A stretch of DNA of 64,000 bases from positions 13,578,001 through 13,642,000 of the forward strand of contig CM034105.1 in assembly GCA_019914945.1 (NCBI GenBank). The letters are read 5' to 3'. This DNA comes from Typha latifolia. Its lineage: Eukaryota; Streptophyta; Magnoliopsida; Poales; Typhaceae. The notes under the pieces are model-generated. The model searched no databases and was not told the DNA's origin. It saw only the letters and a list, made by a program, of their open reading frames with translations. The translations under genes were made by a program, and so were the position numbers. Of this stretch, positions 12,437 through 25,160 are shown in pieces. Every line of letters begins with the position of its first letter. The stretch's first letter is position 1.

Positions 12437-14620
12437 GATCTCCTATATGTGTTAGCAATATTATAAAACTTTCACTATCCAACCATGCTTGGTAGTAAAA
12501 GAGCAAAGACAAGTGATTATACCAGATCTCATTTTCTTCTTTTTCTGCTATGTAATTTTATAATTTATACTACAACTTTGGATATCATATGAGAAAATAA
12601 TGAAGAAAAGATTGGCATATAACTCGGGGTCAATGTTATATGTGTATTAGCCTTAGAAAATTGTTATATGACCTTTCTTATGTTTTTTTTTTTGGATCTC
12701 TTGAAGTTTGTGCATGACCAACAACATGAGCAAGGCCTGCCTTGGATTACTTGTTTGAGGACATTTGTAGACTAGAGTGGAAGAGATTCTTTGATCTTAT
12801 TCTTGACAATAAACAAACTACCAGAGGAATTATTCAGAAAATTGAAGAAAAAGAGGGCAGCATCTTTAACTAGACCATAGAGTGTTTGACATACCTGCTA
12901 CTTCTTTCTTCTTAGTCTTTTTACCAACTCTTTTTATCCCCCTTTTTGGCATATAAAAACTAAACTTCACCATTTGACATTTGTTATAGAGAGTGGCACA
13001 ACTTTGAAGTTTGAATGAGCTTAATAACTTGATTGATAGGATAAGGAAGAGAACTTCCTACTGCAATGTGGCAATAGCATAGAGGTTGCTTTTTGCCACC
13101 CTCCACTTTGAGATAATTTTGATCTTTGTACTCCACTTACAACTTTGGTCGGTTAAAGCTTTAGATAAGATCATATACAACTATGATTAACCATACACCT
13201 TATATAATTCTTTTCAAAAGATGTGGTTGACTGGAATCATTTGAAAGGTTTTCCTCAATTGCTGCTGTCACTTGTCATATTGGTTATCAACAAATTTAGG
13301 CAGTTCTTGAAATTAATGTTGATTTATTTTAAATTGACATGTCTACCAACACTTTGATTATTCATTCTAGATTACAAATAAATTAAACTTAATAAAATAG
13401 GGCTATCAACACAGTGCTTTTGCAAATTTCTTGTATCTGATTTTTAATCAATGCATATTTTGTTATAATAAAATATACACTATCAAGACTGTCTATGAAA
13501 ATTTTAAAGAAGAAATAAATCGTTAGAATGCAACTAGTTGAAATGGATTAAATACCCTTACACATGATAGTAACATCTACTCGTTAAGGGTTATGCAATG
13601 AACTTGTGATCAAGTGGGTATTTATTAATGCAGACGAATTGCATTAATTTTGAGATCATTGGGATTTATTAAGCAGCTAAGCCCATCAATATTTGAAAAA
13701 TCTCACATATATACCATAAATACTTGTACATCTTATCTTGGTGCCCATTTGATCTAATACTTCTAAATTTATCACTCGCTTAAAAAAAGTTTAAAAAAAA
13801 AAACTAGATTTATTTACATTTTGAACCCTATATTTTAAAAAGTTATAATAGAATGTTCCAAGCTAACTGCGTTTTTATCATCTACCCCCATTGATATTTG
13901 ACAATTTGTAAAGCAAATCTTGCTCATAAACACCTAAATCTGATTATATAATATGCAAGGTGTTTATTGTAAAAATAGTCAAGTACTCGTGCTCCTCGTT
14001 GGACTCTAATATCACATCAACTTGAAATACATGTGAAAAATGAAATCATGTCTATTCACCTAATTAGAGCGTTCTTAACCAAACTAGGCGTCCTTAAAAA
14101 ACTTATTTATTTAAATAGTTTATTCTTCATATTTAATATAAAAAAGAATCTATTTTGAACTCGTCATTTGCTCATAAGCTCGACAAAATGATATTAAACT
14201 TGTTTTTGAGATTTAGTATTTCTAAGAAGCTAAACAATTTAGTATTTTTTTTTAATCAGACTCATAAAATGACAACTATTTCGATGAATGAGTTTCTAAA
14301 GAGGCCCATTTTGATCAAATTGCAGTATGTATTCCAACTCACTCATAGTTGCAAATGTTTATATCATTATAGTTCTGGCAATGTATGACATCATACCCCA
14401 CTTATCCTATTGAAAATAGTAAATATTGGAGCATAATTGGGTATAAGAGCTCTCCACTTCCATCCATATGCCTCCTGGATTCCCCCTTCGTCTTATCCCT
14501 CGCCTTCTTAAAGCCCCTCGCATTTCGTAGAACTACTTTAGTAAGTCTCTATCGATCTATCTCTCTCGCTGTCTCTGTTCACTATCTAGTAGAAGAGAGG
14601 AGGAAGAAGAAGTGGGGGAG
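12437..14620. other. PEX14-DXR intergenic region
   Basis: Contains the PEX14 3' UTR, then AT-rich sequence without convincing exons, the inverted repeat copy at 14076-14120, and the DXR promoter and leader. A TATAAG at 14442-14447 sits about 180 bp before the DXR start codon and could be its TATA box. The pyrimidine-rich stretch at 14540-14590 looks like a plant 5' leader. Confidence 0.45.
14076..14120 (+). repeat. dispersed AT-rich repeat, copy B
   Basis: Inverted, about 80% identical counterpart of 7361-7405. The pair brackets the PEX14 gene. Class unknown. Confidence 0.3.
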
Positions 14621-17600
14621 ATGGCACTGAGAACTGCAGTTCCGGGAGAGATTGGCAGAGGCGTCTCCTTTTTGGATTCCAGGAGAGGGACCTGGACCTT
14701 CCGCCAGCCTAAAGGTGAGATTTTTATGGGGTTTTGGACTTAAAGATCGAGTTTTTAATCCGTTTTTTATGCCCTTTTTCATTTTTTTAGAGTAGTGGAT
14801 TACGTGAAAAGGATACAGCTTTATTGATTACTTTTGGGGGTAATTTCTCTAGGTATCTCTTTGTCGGCTGTCATTTTTAGCTTGAATTTACCTTCTTTTG
14901 TAGTTATAATATAATTGCTCTTGGATTGATGTCTAGTTCATCAAGGTTTTTTTCTTAGATGAAAATTAGTCTTTTTAACAGTGGGACAAGGAGGTCTAGA
15001 ATTTGTAAATCCTCTAGTCTACTTTTTGAGTGTTTCTGCGTGTATAATAAGAATTCTTATAAAGCTGTATTACTCCCATCTTTTTAACAGAAATTTGGGG
15101 TTCTAGTGCACTTTTATGTTGGCCATGGTTATAAACATGTATAGCCTTTATTTCCGGTAATATTGACATTAATATTTTCTATTAATCTGTTCTATTGCCA
15201 GTGGATTTTCCATTGAAGAGGAGGGAGAAGAAAGCAATCTCATTAAGGAGAACATGTTGCTTGATGCAGCAGGCTCCTCCGCCGGCCTGGCCAGGTCGAG
15301 CTGTGGTGGAAGAAGGACGGAAGTCGTGGGATGGCCCCAAACCTATCTCGATTGTAGGTTCTACTGGATCAATTGGAACTCAGGTATGGAGTTTTAAAGA
15401 TCACAGGAAGAAACAACTTGGTTAATATGTATCTGAAAAGACCATCTAACAATTTTTCGGATTTCTAAAATAAACAACATTATATGTGAAACTGGATCTA
15501 TTTGGCAACAAATATTGTGGGAAGTCCAATTTCTTGATATAGAATACTTTGATGGCTTTTATTAGACTGGAAGTGTTACATAAACTGAAAGCAAGAGATG
15601 TTCTGTGGTTGGTAGTACCAGCAAAATGTTGTTTATTTGATACCTAGGTGATGGTGGCAGGAGGATAGCTCTGTTTTATGAGAAATATCCATGTAAGGTG
15701 GCTGCAGCAGTGGTGCTGCATAATTTTCAAGAACAAGGAATAATTTGAAAATCAGTGAAATAAATCATTGACTTCCAAAAATTCTAAATGACTAAAACTA
15801 TCTGCTTTTTTAATATAAAAAAATGTTTCGGGTTGTCAATAGAAGTTCATATCATTTTCATTGAGCTGAAACTGGAATCATATTATTAATCCAATTTATT
15901 TTGAGAAATAAGTAAATAATATCTTATTTCTTTTCCTGTTTGTGCAAATTTTATTGCAGACTTTGGACATAGTTGCTGAGAATCCAGATAAGTTCACAGT
16001 TGTTGCACTTGCCGCTGGCTCTAATGTGACACTTTTAGCTGATCAGGTGTGCATAAATTTCTTACATTGATTGGCTGAAGCTAGTGAATGTTATCTAGTT
16101 CTTCAATCTTGTTAACTAGAGCTGAATGCTACATTTGCTGAGCAGGTAAAAAGATTCAAGCCTAGGTTGGTTGCCGTAAGAAATGAGTCATTGCTCAGTG
16201 AACTCAAAGAAGCTTTAGCTGACTATGAAGTTAAACCTGAAATTATTCCTGGGGAGGAAGGTGTTATAGAGGTCAACCATTCTGCATCTTTCTTAATTGC
16301 TGGAGTATTTCCCATTAATGTCTATAACAAATTTAGAGTCGAATTGTCAGGTTGCTCGCCACCCAGATGCTGTCACAGTTGTTACAGGAATAGTAGGGTG
16401 TGCAGGATTAAAGGTAAAGAAGGAATCTTCTATGTAGCTATTAATGGAATACTGTCCATGCTCATATTGTATGTAAATTGGTGGGTGCATATTCATTTGA
16501 TGATGGTCTCCATTTCCTTTATAATCAGCCGACTGTTGCGGCAATTGAGGCGGGAAAGGACATTGCATTGGCAAATAAAGAGACTCTTATTGCAGGAGGT
16601 CCTTTTGTTCTTCCTCTTGCACACAAGCACAAAGTGAAGATACTTCCTGCTGATTCTGAGCATTCTGCCATATTCCAGGTATTAGACTGATACTCTCTTG
16701 GAGTGCATCTCAATGTTTGTTTCTAGTTAATTGAAGGAAATTATCTTCATATGCTTATTTTATTCATTTGACTCATGGTCACTTGATTAATGAATTATTT
16801 TGATTTTAGAGATGTTATTTTGTGTCTAGTGTATCCAAGGGTTGCCGGAGGGTGCACTTCGCCGCATAATTTTGACTGCATCTGGAGGAGCCTTCAGGTG
16901 TGATGTAATAGAATAGCAAGAATATTTTTTTGTTTCTTAATTGTTCAAAGTTTAGTTTTGAGTTGATGACTAGATTGTAGGTACTAGTCATAACATATTA
17001 TGCAGCTATTAATTACTATCCTTCCTCCAGTGGCAGAATCTTGATAGTTGAAAATTTTGATTAGGTCCAATAATGATTTTTGCTTAGTTACATTTACTAT
17101 ATCTTCTCTGATGCTACCAATGATGCAACTTATTATTAGGTCCAATAATAAGTTGTCAAGAAGGATTTGTCTTCTTGGCAGGTTGAACAAAAAACTTGTA
17201 ACTGAAACTTCTCTCATACGCTCCTTACAGGGATTGGCCGGTTGAGAATTTGAAAGAAGTGAAAGTTGCTGACGCATTGAAGCACCCAAACTGGAATATG
17301 GGAAAGAAGATCACTGTTGATTCTGCTACTCTATTTAACAAGGTATCTGTAATATGTTCTCAATAATCTTTTTCTTTTCTCCCTGTCTCTAGTTATTCAA
17401 GGCCTAAAGGTAAATCTTTCATTCTACAGGGCCTAGAAGTTATTGAAGCACACTATCTCTTTGGTGCTGAATATGATAATATAGAGATTGTCATTCATCC
17501 ACAGTCAATCATTCATTCCATGGTTGAGACACAGGTTAGTCTATAATTATCTCATTGATACCCTCTTTATCCCAGGTTTAGTAAACTTTAAGGTGCCTAT

Positions 17601-19235
17601 ATTTGTTTCTTCTGGCACTTCTGAAAGATCAAAGAAGCTTGTCTATGTATAGTCTAATACTTTGTGTTGCTTTTGCAGGATTCATCTGTTTTGGCTCAGT
17701 TGGGATGGCCGGATATGCGATTACCAATCCTTTACACATTATCTTGGCCAGACAGAATTTACTGCTCTGAGGTTACATGGCCCCGACTTGATCTTTGCAA
17801 GTATGGAGTTCTTTCCTCTGATACATTGTCCTATTACTATCATAACATGAGCAAATTTACTGTTCAAGTCTGACTTTCAAATATAATATGCCGTAGGACA
17901 TTATAACTTGATAGCTTTTCCCTTAATGCCTAGTCGATGGAAGATTAGTAACAGAATTAAATGATTGTGATAATGGTCGTGTAATATGTTCTTTCTATTT
18001 TCTACTATATAGCTGCCAATTTTGCAGCGTGTCGCCTATGCATCTTATCGAACATCTTGAAAATCATGGTAGTAAGTCAAAATACTACAACTATTCCTGA
18101 TGATAAAGTTGAATCTCCTTGGTGTAGTTGGTTTTTGGTTTGAAGGAACAATAGGCAGGAAAGCGATATGTGCCTGTGAATGTGGATGGCTGTCATTGTG
18201 GGGGTGGAAAATAAATAGGGATCAGTGCGATAGAGTAATGTGGAACAGAACATGAAATTGACAGGGAAGAGAAGGAAAATGCTGTCAATGTTCAAGTAAA
18301 TTTTACGGGAGAAATTCTGATTTCAGAATCACATATCTGACCAACAACATATTTTCTTCTATTTTCTAGGGTAGTTTCGTTTTGACATAGGTAATGAGGA
18401 ATGCTCAATGGGTTGCTCGGCTCCAATCTCGGAAACATACTGCACCTACTGGACAGGATTTATCTTGAAACTTGTTCCATTATAAAAGCCAGAGTGGAGT
18501 CCTGTTGATTCATGACTACTTGAATATGCTATATCTTTTCATTATCCAGAAATATTTGCCTTTTTCATCATGTGATAAATTGTAGAATTAATGCTAGATA
18601 TTGATATTTTAGATGATATCGTGCAGGAAACCAGAGTTTCTTTGATCTTATTTCTTATTCTCCCTTTGTTCAATGCTGTCTCCAAATGGCTGATGCAGGC
18701 TAGGTTCATTGACATTCAAAGCTCCTGATAATGTGAAGTACCCATCCATGGATCTCGCGTATGCAGCCGGGCGCGCTGGGGGCACCATGACAGGAGTTCT
18801 AAGTGCTGCTAATGAGAAGGCTGTTGAGTTGTTTATCGACGAGAAGTATGCATTTTTTTTCCCTTCGATGATTTTGCATCATAAAAGTTTCAGCTGACAA
18901 AATTATCATTATCATTTTTTTCCTTTCTCCTTTTATTGGCTAATATGAGTCTTCTTATGCGCATGTTGTGTTTGTGTGTGTATTATGAGCAAGGAAGTAA
19001 TTTTCTTTCATATAAATGAGATGAATAAATTGTAAAATATTGTCTGCTTTTGTTTTCCAGGATCAGCTACCTGGATATCTTCAAGGTCGTGGAGCTTACT
19101 TGTGATGCGCATAGGAAGGACCTAGTGGTCAGCCCTTCCCTTGAAGAGATCATACATTACGATCTATGGGCTCGAAAGTATGCTGCCAGTGCCAGTTTGC
19201 AACTATCATCTGGCCGCAGTCCAGTTCCAGTATAG
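14621..19235 (+). CDS. DXR: 1-deoxy-D-xylulose 5-phosphate reductoisomerase, plastidial
   Basis: Twelve exons: 14621-14714, 15202-15383, 15960-16046, 16146-16271, 16351-16413, 16529-16678, 16830-16897, 17231-17342, 17430-17534, 17679-17800, 18699-18845 and 19061-19235. They encode 476 residues (477 in Arabidopsis). The enzyme converts DXP to MEP with NADPH, the first committed step of plastid isoprenoid synthesis. The transit peptide precedes the conserved [17 protein letters not shown] junction (about residues 47-65). The NADPH loop GSTGSIGTQ follows at about 84-92. Substrate and metal residues lie in [21 protein letters not shown] and TASGGAF. The catalytic-domain blocks [19 protein letters not shown] and HPQSIIHSM are intact. 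The C-terminus [16 protein letters not shown] is typical. Every junction is GT-AG and in phase. Intron 10 (898 bp) is the longest. No defect is seen. Confidence 0.97.
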
Positions 19236-20945
19236 AGATCTGGCTTATCAACTGAGACGACGCAGTCATATGGCCGAACAATGCCTATGGTTAGTCTGAT
19301 TTATTTGCATCCCTTGGTGCAAAATATTTTCTGAAGAGCAAAATATTTTCTGAAGCTGCGTAAAGCACACCATGACAAGTGGTGTACCAGTATGTATATC
19401 AACTTTTCAATTAATGTAATCTTTCAGCTAAAATATCAATGGCATGATATCAGATCAATAAAAATCTTGGAAAAAGCTCAAAATTTAGACTCTGTTTTCT
19501 ACTAACAGTCTGGTTATGCAGCACACAAGTTATAATCACTAAGTTCTGAATCTGAGTAAGTATAAAATATCAAATATGTGAAACGAGAGAATTAGTTTGA
19601 TAATCTCTCTCTTCTAGGAATGAGCTACCAGACTCATTTTTGTTTGACTACAAGCTTACTTCTTGCAAGATAACAATCTGCAAGTCTAATCGATAGCTTA
19701 AATGTATTATTCTCTGCATTTAGAAATCATTGCCGGAATTAATGCTGCAGCTGTTTACACAACTAGCACTTGGATGTTTAAGGTGAAAGAATCTAAAGAA
19801 CTTTCATTTTCGTGGATGTTTCCATGCAGCTATATATATATGCCCTCTGCTTTCAATAAAATTTAAGAACTCTACCTTAAATCACTGCTCTAATAAATTT
19901 TTGGGTGAAATCTCGAATCATCCATATGCATTGCACTGCTTTTATCATCCTACCTATTTATTGTTAGAAATTAAATGAAGAAAAAGAAAAACTATATAAA
20001 TAAATAAATATTATCTATTTAATATGCCTACAAGAGGATGAAACTTGCAAAAGAGAAGATAGAGTTTGAGACATAAGAAACAAAGACCAACCTACTTTGG
20101 TGCATCATTAGGGAGAAATGGGATTTTTTTAATTGAATCCCAACTCCAACTTGCAGGCAAAATAAGAAGACAAGAAGGTCAAGTAGGAAATAAAATAAGA
20201 AAACTTATCTTTTGCATTACTTGGATTAGAGGGCATCTCTAAAAATTGTCTAACAGTTGGTATGATGTAAGAAATTTGGAAAGCAAATAAAACACTATCT
20301 TATTTGCAGGCTGACTTAATTATTAATTTTTCTTTAATGATCAGTTCCTTGTTCCCAGCCATTTCCAAACAACTTAGCCTTACCTCCATCATGATCTTCA
20401 AACAAAATTTATTTCACCCTCCAAGCAAATCCATGGAGGGTAGCTGTTAGCTGTTAGCTTCCTCTTTCACAATAAATAAAAAAACTGAAAAAATTAAAAA
20501 TAATCCAAAAGAAAATGTAGCTTTCAGCTTTCTGTTAATCTGAAAAAATTAAGATAATTTTACTTACTAATCAAATTAAAAACTATCTTAATAATATATT
20601 GATAAAAAAAATTTCAAAAAATTTTATTATTTTTAAGATTGATAAATTATCGGTTACTCTATCTAGAAGCTTAAACTGAACATCGTAAGCAAGTCAACAA
20701 ATAATTTTTTTTAATGAAAAGATTGATAATATTACCAAAATAGAAAAGGTGCAAAACTAAATAAGTCAACAAATAGCTTTGAACATAAAAAAGAACTTGC
20801 ATTGCAATATTATGCTTTACAAAGTAACAAGCAACAATTTATAAAGAAGAAAAGAAATTCTAATCTTTATACATTTTTTTTCTCTTTTAAAATTAACATT
20901 TGCATATGCCTAATTAAAATATTGGAAAAAAAAAGGGGATATTCT
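19236..20945. other. DXR 3' UTR and convergent spacer
   Basis: DXR and the next gene converge here. The proximal 400 bp are probable DXR 3' UTR, and the rest is AT-rich with A-runs. No exon, RNA gene or transposon end is recognisable apart from the short direct repeat at 19319-19356. Confidence 0.45.
19319..19356 (+). repeat. 2 x 19-bp tandem duplication in the DXR 3' UTR
   Basis: GCAAAATATTTTCTGAAG occurs twice with a 19-bp period, starting at 19319 and 19338, about 85 bp past the DXR stop codon. Confidence 0.7.
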
Positions 20946-21710
20946 CTAATAGGGGTGGTGTGACCCACTGAACCCGTTCACACCGGCGAAGAACCCGACC
21001 AGATCTTGCCGATACGGTAAGAATGACCGCCTCCCACCCTGGCGCTGTCCTCCTCCCACCTTACTGTAGTAAAGCCGGTGGGCGGTGACCATATCCATCT
21101 CCGTCGTCCCCTTCTTCTCCTTCTTCTCCCCCTTCGTGTCAGCCGTAGCGTTAGGGTTACGATTTGGGCTCTTTTCCTTCTCCTGTGAATGCGATCCTAA
21201 GAAGGCGAACTTCTCCTTCCCATCACTATGGCTTCTCCCAACCATGAGGTCACGAATCCGCCACCGGCGTGACGACCCAGTGGAGGCGCTCTTCTGGCAG
21301 CGTTCTGGCGCTTGCGCCGCCGGCCGCGGCGACCAGTCGCAGTGCTCCGCCGGCCGCGGCGACCAGACGCAGTGCTCCGTCGCCGCAGCCAGCTCGTCGG
21401 CCTCCGACGAGGTCGAGGAGATCGAGCCGGATCTGGTGGTACTCGTCGAGTCGTTTGCGAGGAGGTCGCGGTTGAAGACGGGGTAGACGGGGAACATCCA
21501 GCCGCCGGCGGCGGTGATCGATGGATCGCCGTCCGGTTCCCTCGCCACGATCGCGAATTCGAAGTCGTCGTCGTCGCCGTCGACGGCGGCCTCCTCCTCT
21601 TCCGGATGGACGGCCGAGATGAAGCGATCGCGATCGATCACGTCGTCCGAGGTGGGGTTTCCGAAGCTTGGGCAGTTCATAAGGTATGGCTTCTCTCCGT
21701 GTTCTTCCAT
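20946..21710 (-). CDS. DUF1645-family protein, single exon
   Basis: A 254-residue, intronless ORF read right to left. I choose the ATG at 21710 (MEEHGEKPYLMNCPSF). The in-frame ATG 31 codons upstream lies beyond the TATA-like TTTATATAAG on this strand, so it is unlikely to be transcribed. Blocks typical of plant DUF1645 proteins are visible: DFEFAIVAREPDG near the N-terminus, GWMFPVYPVFNRDLL near residue 75, RWRIRDLMVGRSHSDGKEKF in the middle, and the tail AHRLYYSKVGGGQ ... SFLPYRQDLVGFFAGVNG. A serine-rich segment and an acidic EEEEAAVDGDDDD stretch suggest disorder. No enzymatic motif is present. Members are poorly characterised and often stress-responsive; a function here would be a guess. 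The coding stretch is conspicuously GC- and CpG-rich compared with its AT-rich flanks. It carries an in-frame 10-residue tandem duplication. Confidence 0.85.
   Translation of the reverse strand: MEEHGEKPYLMNCPSFGNPTSDDVIDRDRFISAVHPEEEEAAVDGDDDDFEFAIVAREPDGDPSITAAGGWMFPVYPVFNRDLLANDSTSTTRSGSISSTSSEADELAAATEHCVWSPRPAEHCDWSPRPAAQAPERCQKSASTGSSRRWRIRDLMVGRSHSDGKEKFAFLGSHSQEKEKSPNRNPNATADTKGEKKEKKGTTEMDMVTAHRLYYSKVGGGQRQGGRRSFLPYRQDLVGFFAGVNGFSGSHHPY
21304..21370 (-). repeat. in-frame 30-bp tandem duplication in the DUF1645 gene
   Basis: The DUF1645 gene encodes HCVWSPRPAE immediately followed by HCDWSPRPAA. The DNA repeats GCCGGCCGCGGCGACCAG with a 30-bp period and only isolated substitutions. 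It is a recent local duplication that preserves the frame. Confidence 0.8.
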
Positions 21711-21783
21711 AGATCTTTTCGATTCCTCTTCCTCTCCTCTCTTCCCTATTCTTGGATTAGATTGTAGAGAAATCTCCGTGCTG

Positions 21784-21794
21784 CTTATATAAAA
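21784..21794 (-). promoter_or_regulatory. putative TATA box of the DUF1645 gene
   Basis: TTTTATATAAG on the minus strand is about 75 bp upstream of the chosen start codon at 21710. This places the expected start site near 21755, inside the in-frame upstream extension, and supports the shorter protein. Confidence 0.6.
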
Positions 21795-21803
21795 CAACTC
21801 CAT

Positions 21804-24605
21804 CTAGAGAGATACATATATATAGAAGCGTGAGATGAACTGCGACGCTGTTGTTGACGTTGACGTATTCACTGGCGTTGAGTTTTCTTAGCAACTTCGC
21901 GTTTACCAAGCTCGATTAGCACGTGGAAAAGATCTTCTCGAAGGTCAGATTTAACAAGTCTTTTAGGAGTTTCTTGGAGAGGACACTACTAAAGCCAAAC
22001 TAATATACTATTCAACCTACCATCCAGATGCCCAAAATGGATGGTTTCGGTTTCACCGAAGTTGACATCCATGCGTTATTGAAGTTAGATTAGAACCCAT
22101 AATCCAATAAGGCCTATTGAAATCGTAAGTGTTAATGTCCAATATTTATAGGTTTTATTTTAATGCAATAGATTGAGATCCAGAATACTATAGAAGCAAT
22201 GCATATCTTAAATTGCATGAGATATCTATTAGTTCATTGCATATGGCTGAGAAGATTATTTATTGAGTTGTCATTTTGGATGCTATCTGGTTGTAGATAA
22301 GATAATATCAGTTTAAGTGCATTTATTGGGTTGTCAATACATTGGTTCAGGTTGAGTTACTTGATCATTGACTATTTGTCCATTTTAGTTGTTGGGAGGT
22401 GGTTGGTGAAATTATTTAGGCTGTACATATTCTATAGGGACCACAGATTACATTAGTTGGTACAAGATTGCTTGGAATATGTCTAGAAACAGTCATGCTT
22501 TGACATAACTTGTACAGCCTCCCGAGTCGCAAACCCCAGAACAACTTCTTTGCAAGTAGATCATTGCCTTCAAAATCAATTAGGTATATGATGATGAAGC
22601 CTTCTTAGTGGGAAATTTAAGATTTTAATTTCAAGAATACCTCCTCAGCCATTCTACTTGATGGAAATTTGCATGGTGGTCCAGAGTTGTTTTTATTAGA
22701 ATTTTGGAGACAAGCTATGTTAATGAGATTGGATGCCTAGAGTTGAGCTTAAAGGCAACAATCCATGTGTTTATGCAGAGATATCAGGATTATTATTTTT
22801 TTGGTATCTACACATACATATATGAGGATATTACAATTTAATTAAAGTTCAGGAGTAAAGGTCACAAGTTTAACATTTAAGCTCCTACGTTTTTTTTTCT
22901 GAATTTTTAAAAAACTTCTCAAAACATCGTCTGTAAGCCTTTCAAGTTTGCTGGATAATATTGAATTGTTTAGTGCTTCAATTTACTCTTTTAACTGGAA
23001 CTAGAGTGGATGTAACTTCTTCAGTTTAGGACATATTTGTATTGTAGTTTGACTTACACTCACATAGATATAAGAAAGAGTGTTAAGTTTTTAAATCCAT
23101 GCTGTTTAAAACAAAACAGAGTGGACAAGGACAAGTTCATAGACAATGAAAATTATATGCCATTTGACATTCTATATTTCAGTGGATACTAAATTATTTT
23201 AGAATTCTATTATGATAAAAAAATCAATTGGCATCCACAGTTTCTCACCCAAATCTCCTAATCAACATTTGAATGAATCAATGGGACAGTAGGCATACCT
23301 TTTTATAGGATAACTTTTACTACTAGGATATTGGCCTGCTTGTTGCTAAGATTGTGTGGGCATGCGATTGTTTATTTTTTACTCTGAGGAAGGCAACAAT
23401 CCGATACAAATAAATCTACTAAAAAAACCCGAGTAAAACCCCACTCAAAATCTGTGCCTAAATCCCTTGTGTACCCTCTCAGTAATCCTCAAATCCAGTG
23501 AATAAGAAAACTTGTGTAAGAGCAAAATCACCTAGTTTCATCTCGTAATCCCTCAGCTTCCGGACACAGTATGCAGAACTCCTGCGTGCTTCTTAGCTAA
23601 CACAACACCTCTCTCTCTTAATTCTCTCAAAGTAGACCTGCTATTGCCTGATCATGATAGGACTCTTATTTTAAGTATCTTTCACCTCTAAGTCATATTG
23701 TATTAGGAGATAAACACAATAGTACTCCACCTCCAAATAATTTTTGTTTCATCTATAGCAAGGCATACAAGTAGGAAACCTTTTTCCTAATCCTATTCGG
23801 ATTCAAACATCAATTTACAACAACACTTGCATTGCTAAAAAGGAAGTAGCCTTCTTTCAAACTTCAGGCCCACAAGAGAGGTTTTGGTATATCCAGATCT
23901 TATGTCAAGTAATAGGTGTCATAACATGATTTTATGTTTCTCTGAGAAGTAAGAATAGAAACTGAAGCATGTTTCTTTTTGTTATGAGCTGATTAGCAGC
24001 TAGGCTTTGAAACTGAATCATTTATGATTTATGAGATGGATAGATTTTTTATTCGTATATATTCTAGTTTTTTACTTAAAATAAAAATGGTGTCAAGGGC
24101 ACAAGGTCCTTGCCAATGTGGGGCTTGCAGTGGGAGGATATAGGAAATTTCACTGATAAGAAGGTTATTTTCATAATTTGAGCCTGTATCCAGTTAAATG
24201 TAAGAGGCAAGCTTTACAGTTGCAGCAAGTGACAACCCGAATTTTGACTTCTTCATACAAGGAGTATAATAGAGTTGTTGATTGGGCAATCTTATGCTAG
24301 AGGTAGAAGACGGGTCCGTTTTCAGTAATAAAAAAAGAAGAGGATATGCATATGATTTTACCGCTATGTGATCAATATATGGTCCATTTTCACCCTTAAA
24401 TGAGTCTAGAGATGGAGTTGCTTACTTTGTTGCTAGTCCCCATCTATGTTTTGCATTAAGTATCTCTCTCTGTATATGCATATATACAGAGTGAGATACA
24501 TATATAGGAATGCTTTTGTTTGTATGGTAATTTCTGATGATGAATAACTTAGAAGTTACACCAATTCACAAAAGCAACATGGGGAGCACAATTAAAACGT
24601 TATCT
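21804..24605. other. intergenic region left of the CNL duplication
   Basis: About 2.8 kb without a supportable gene. It is moderately AT-rich, with no long ORF on either strand and no paired transposon ends that I can see. Probably old, decayed repeat-derived DNA. Confidence 0.4.
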
Positions 24606-25160
24606 ATATTCAAAGACCTCTAGTGCTTGTTATCTTGGCTGAAATCATCTTGCATGTCATGATGTCTCACTTATCATGGTTTGTCATTATTGCATTATGC
24701 ATGGCGCTAGGGCATGAACTGTGTGGTCTGGTCATGATCCTATTGGGAAAAAAAAATAATAACTTCATTCTATTGTCTTAATTCTGTCTTTCCTTATTCT
24801 CCTTCAGAGAGGAAAATATACAATTCATGGCGATGATCGGCCCCCGCAAGCTGAGGTGTTTCCTTTCGCTCAGACCTTGATAGAGAGAGTATGTTGACAT
24901 GATCAAAATCATTATTGGTGCTCCCTTTTATGATTTTAAGAAGAGAAAGATGGATTCACTGTTATAAAAGGTTTTAGAATCAAATCCAGTGAGCAAAGAT
25001 TTTACAATGTCCATGGTATGTCAAGATGTCCGTATTTTTAATACACACTGAGCTTTTCTTTTGGTGTTAAAAGTGAACGTGTTAAGCACGATAGCACATT
25101 TGATAGGGAAGAGAGATATTTCCTATTGAGTCTTTTGACAGACGTGATGAAATGTGTAAC

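Noticed and set aside
21085..21792. Several plus-strand ORFs (68-151 residues, Arg/Ser/Pro-rich) over the DUF1645 gene
   Set aside because: They are antisense shadows in a GC-rich exon where stop codons are rare; their residue composition is low-complexity with no domain.
21711..21803. In-frame 31-codon extension of the DUF1645 protein from the ATG at 21803
   Set aside because: The TATA-like box for this gene lies at 21784-21794, so the ATG at 21803 would be upstream of the transcript.
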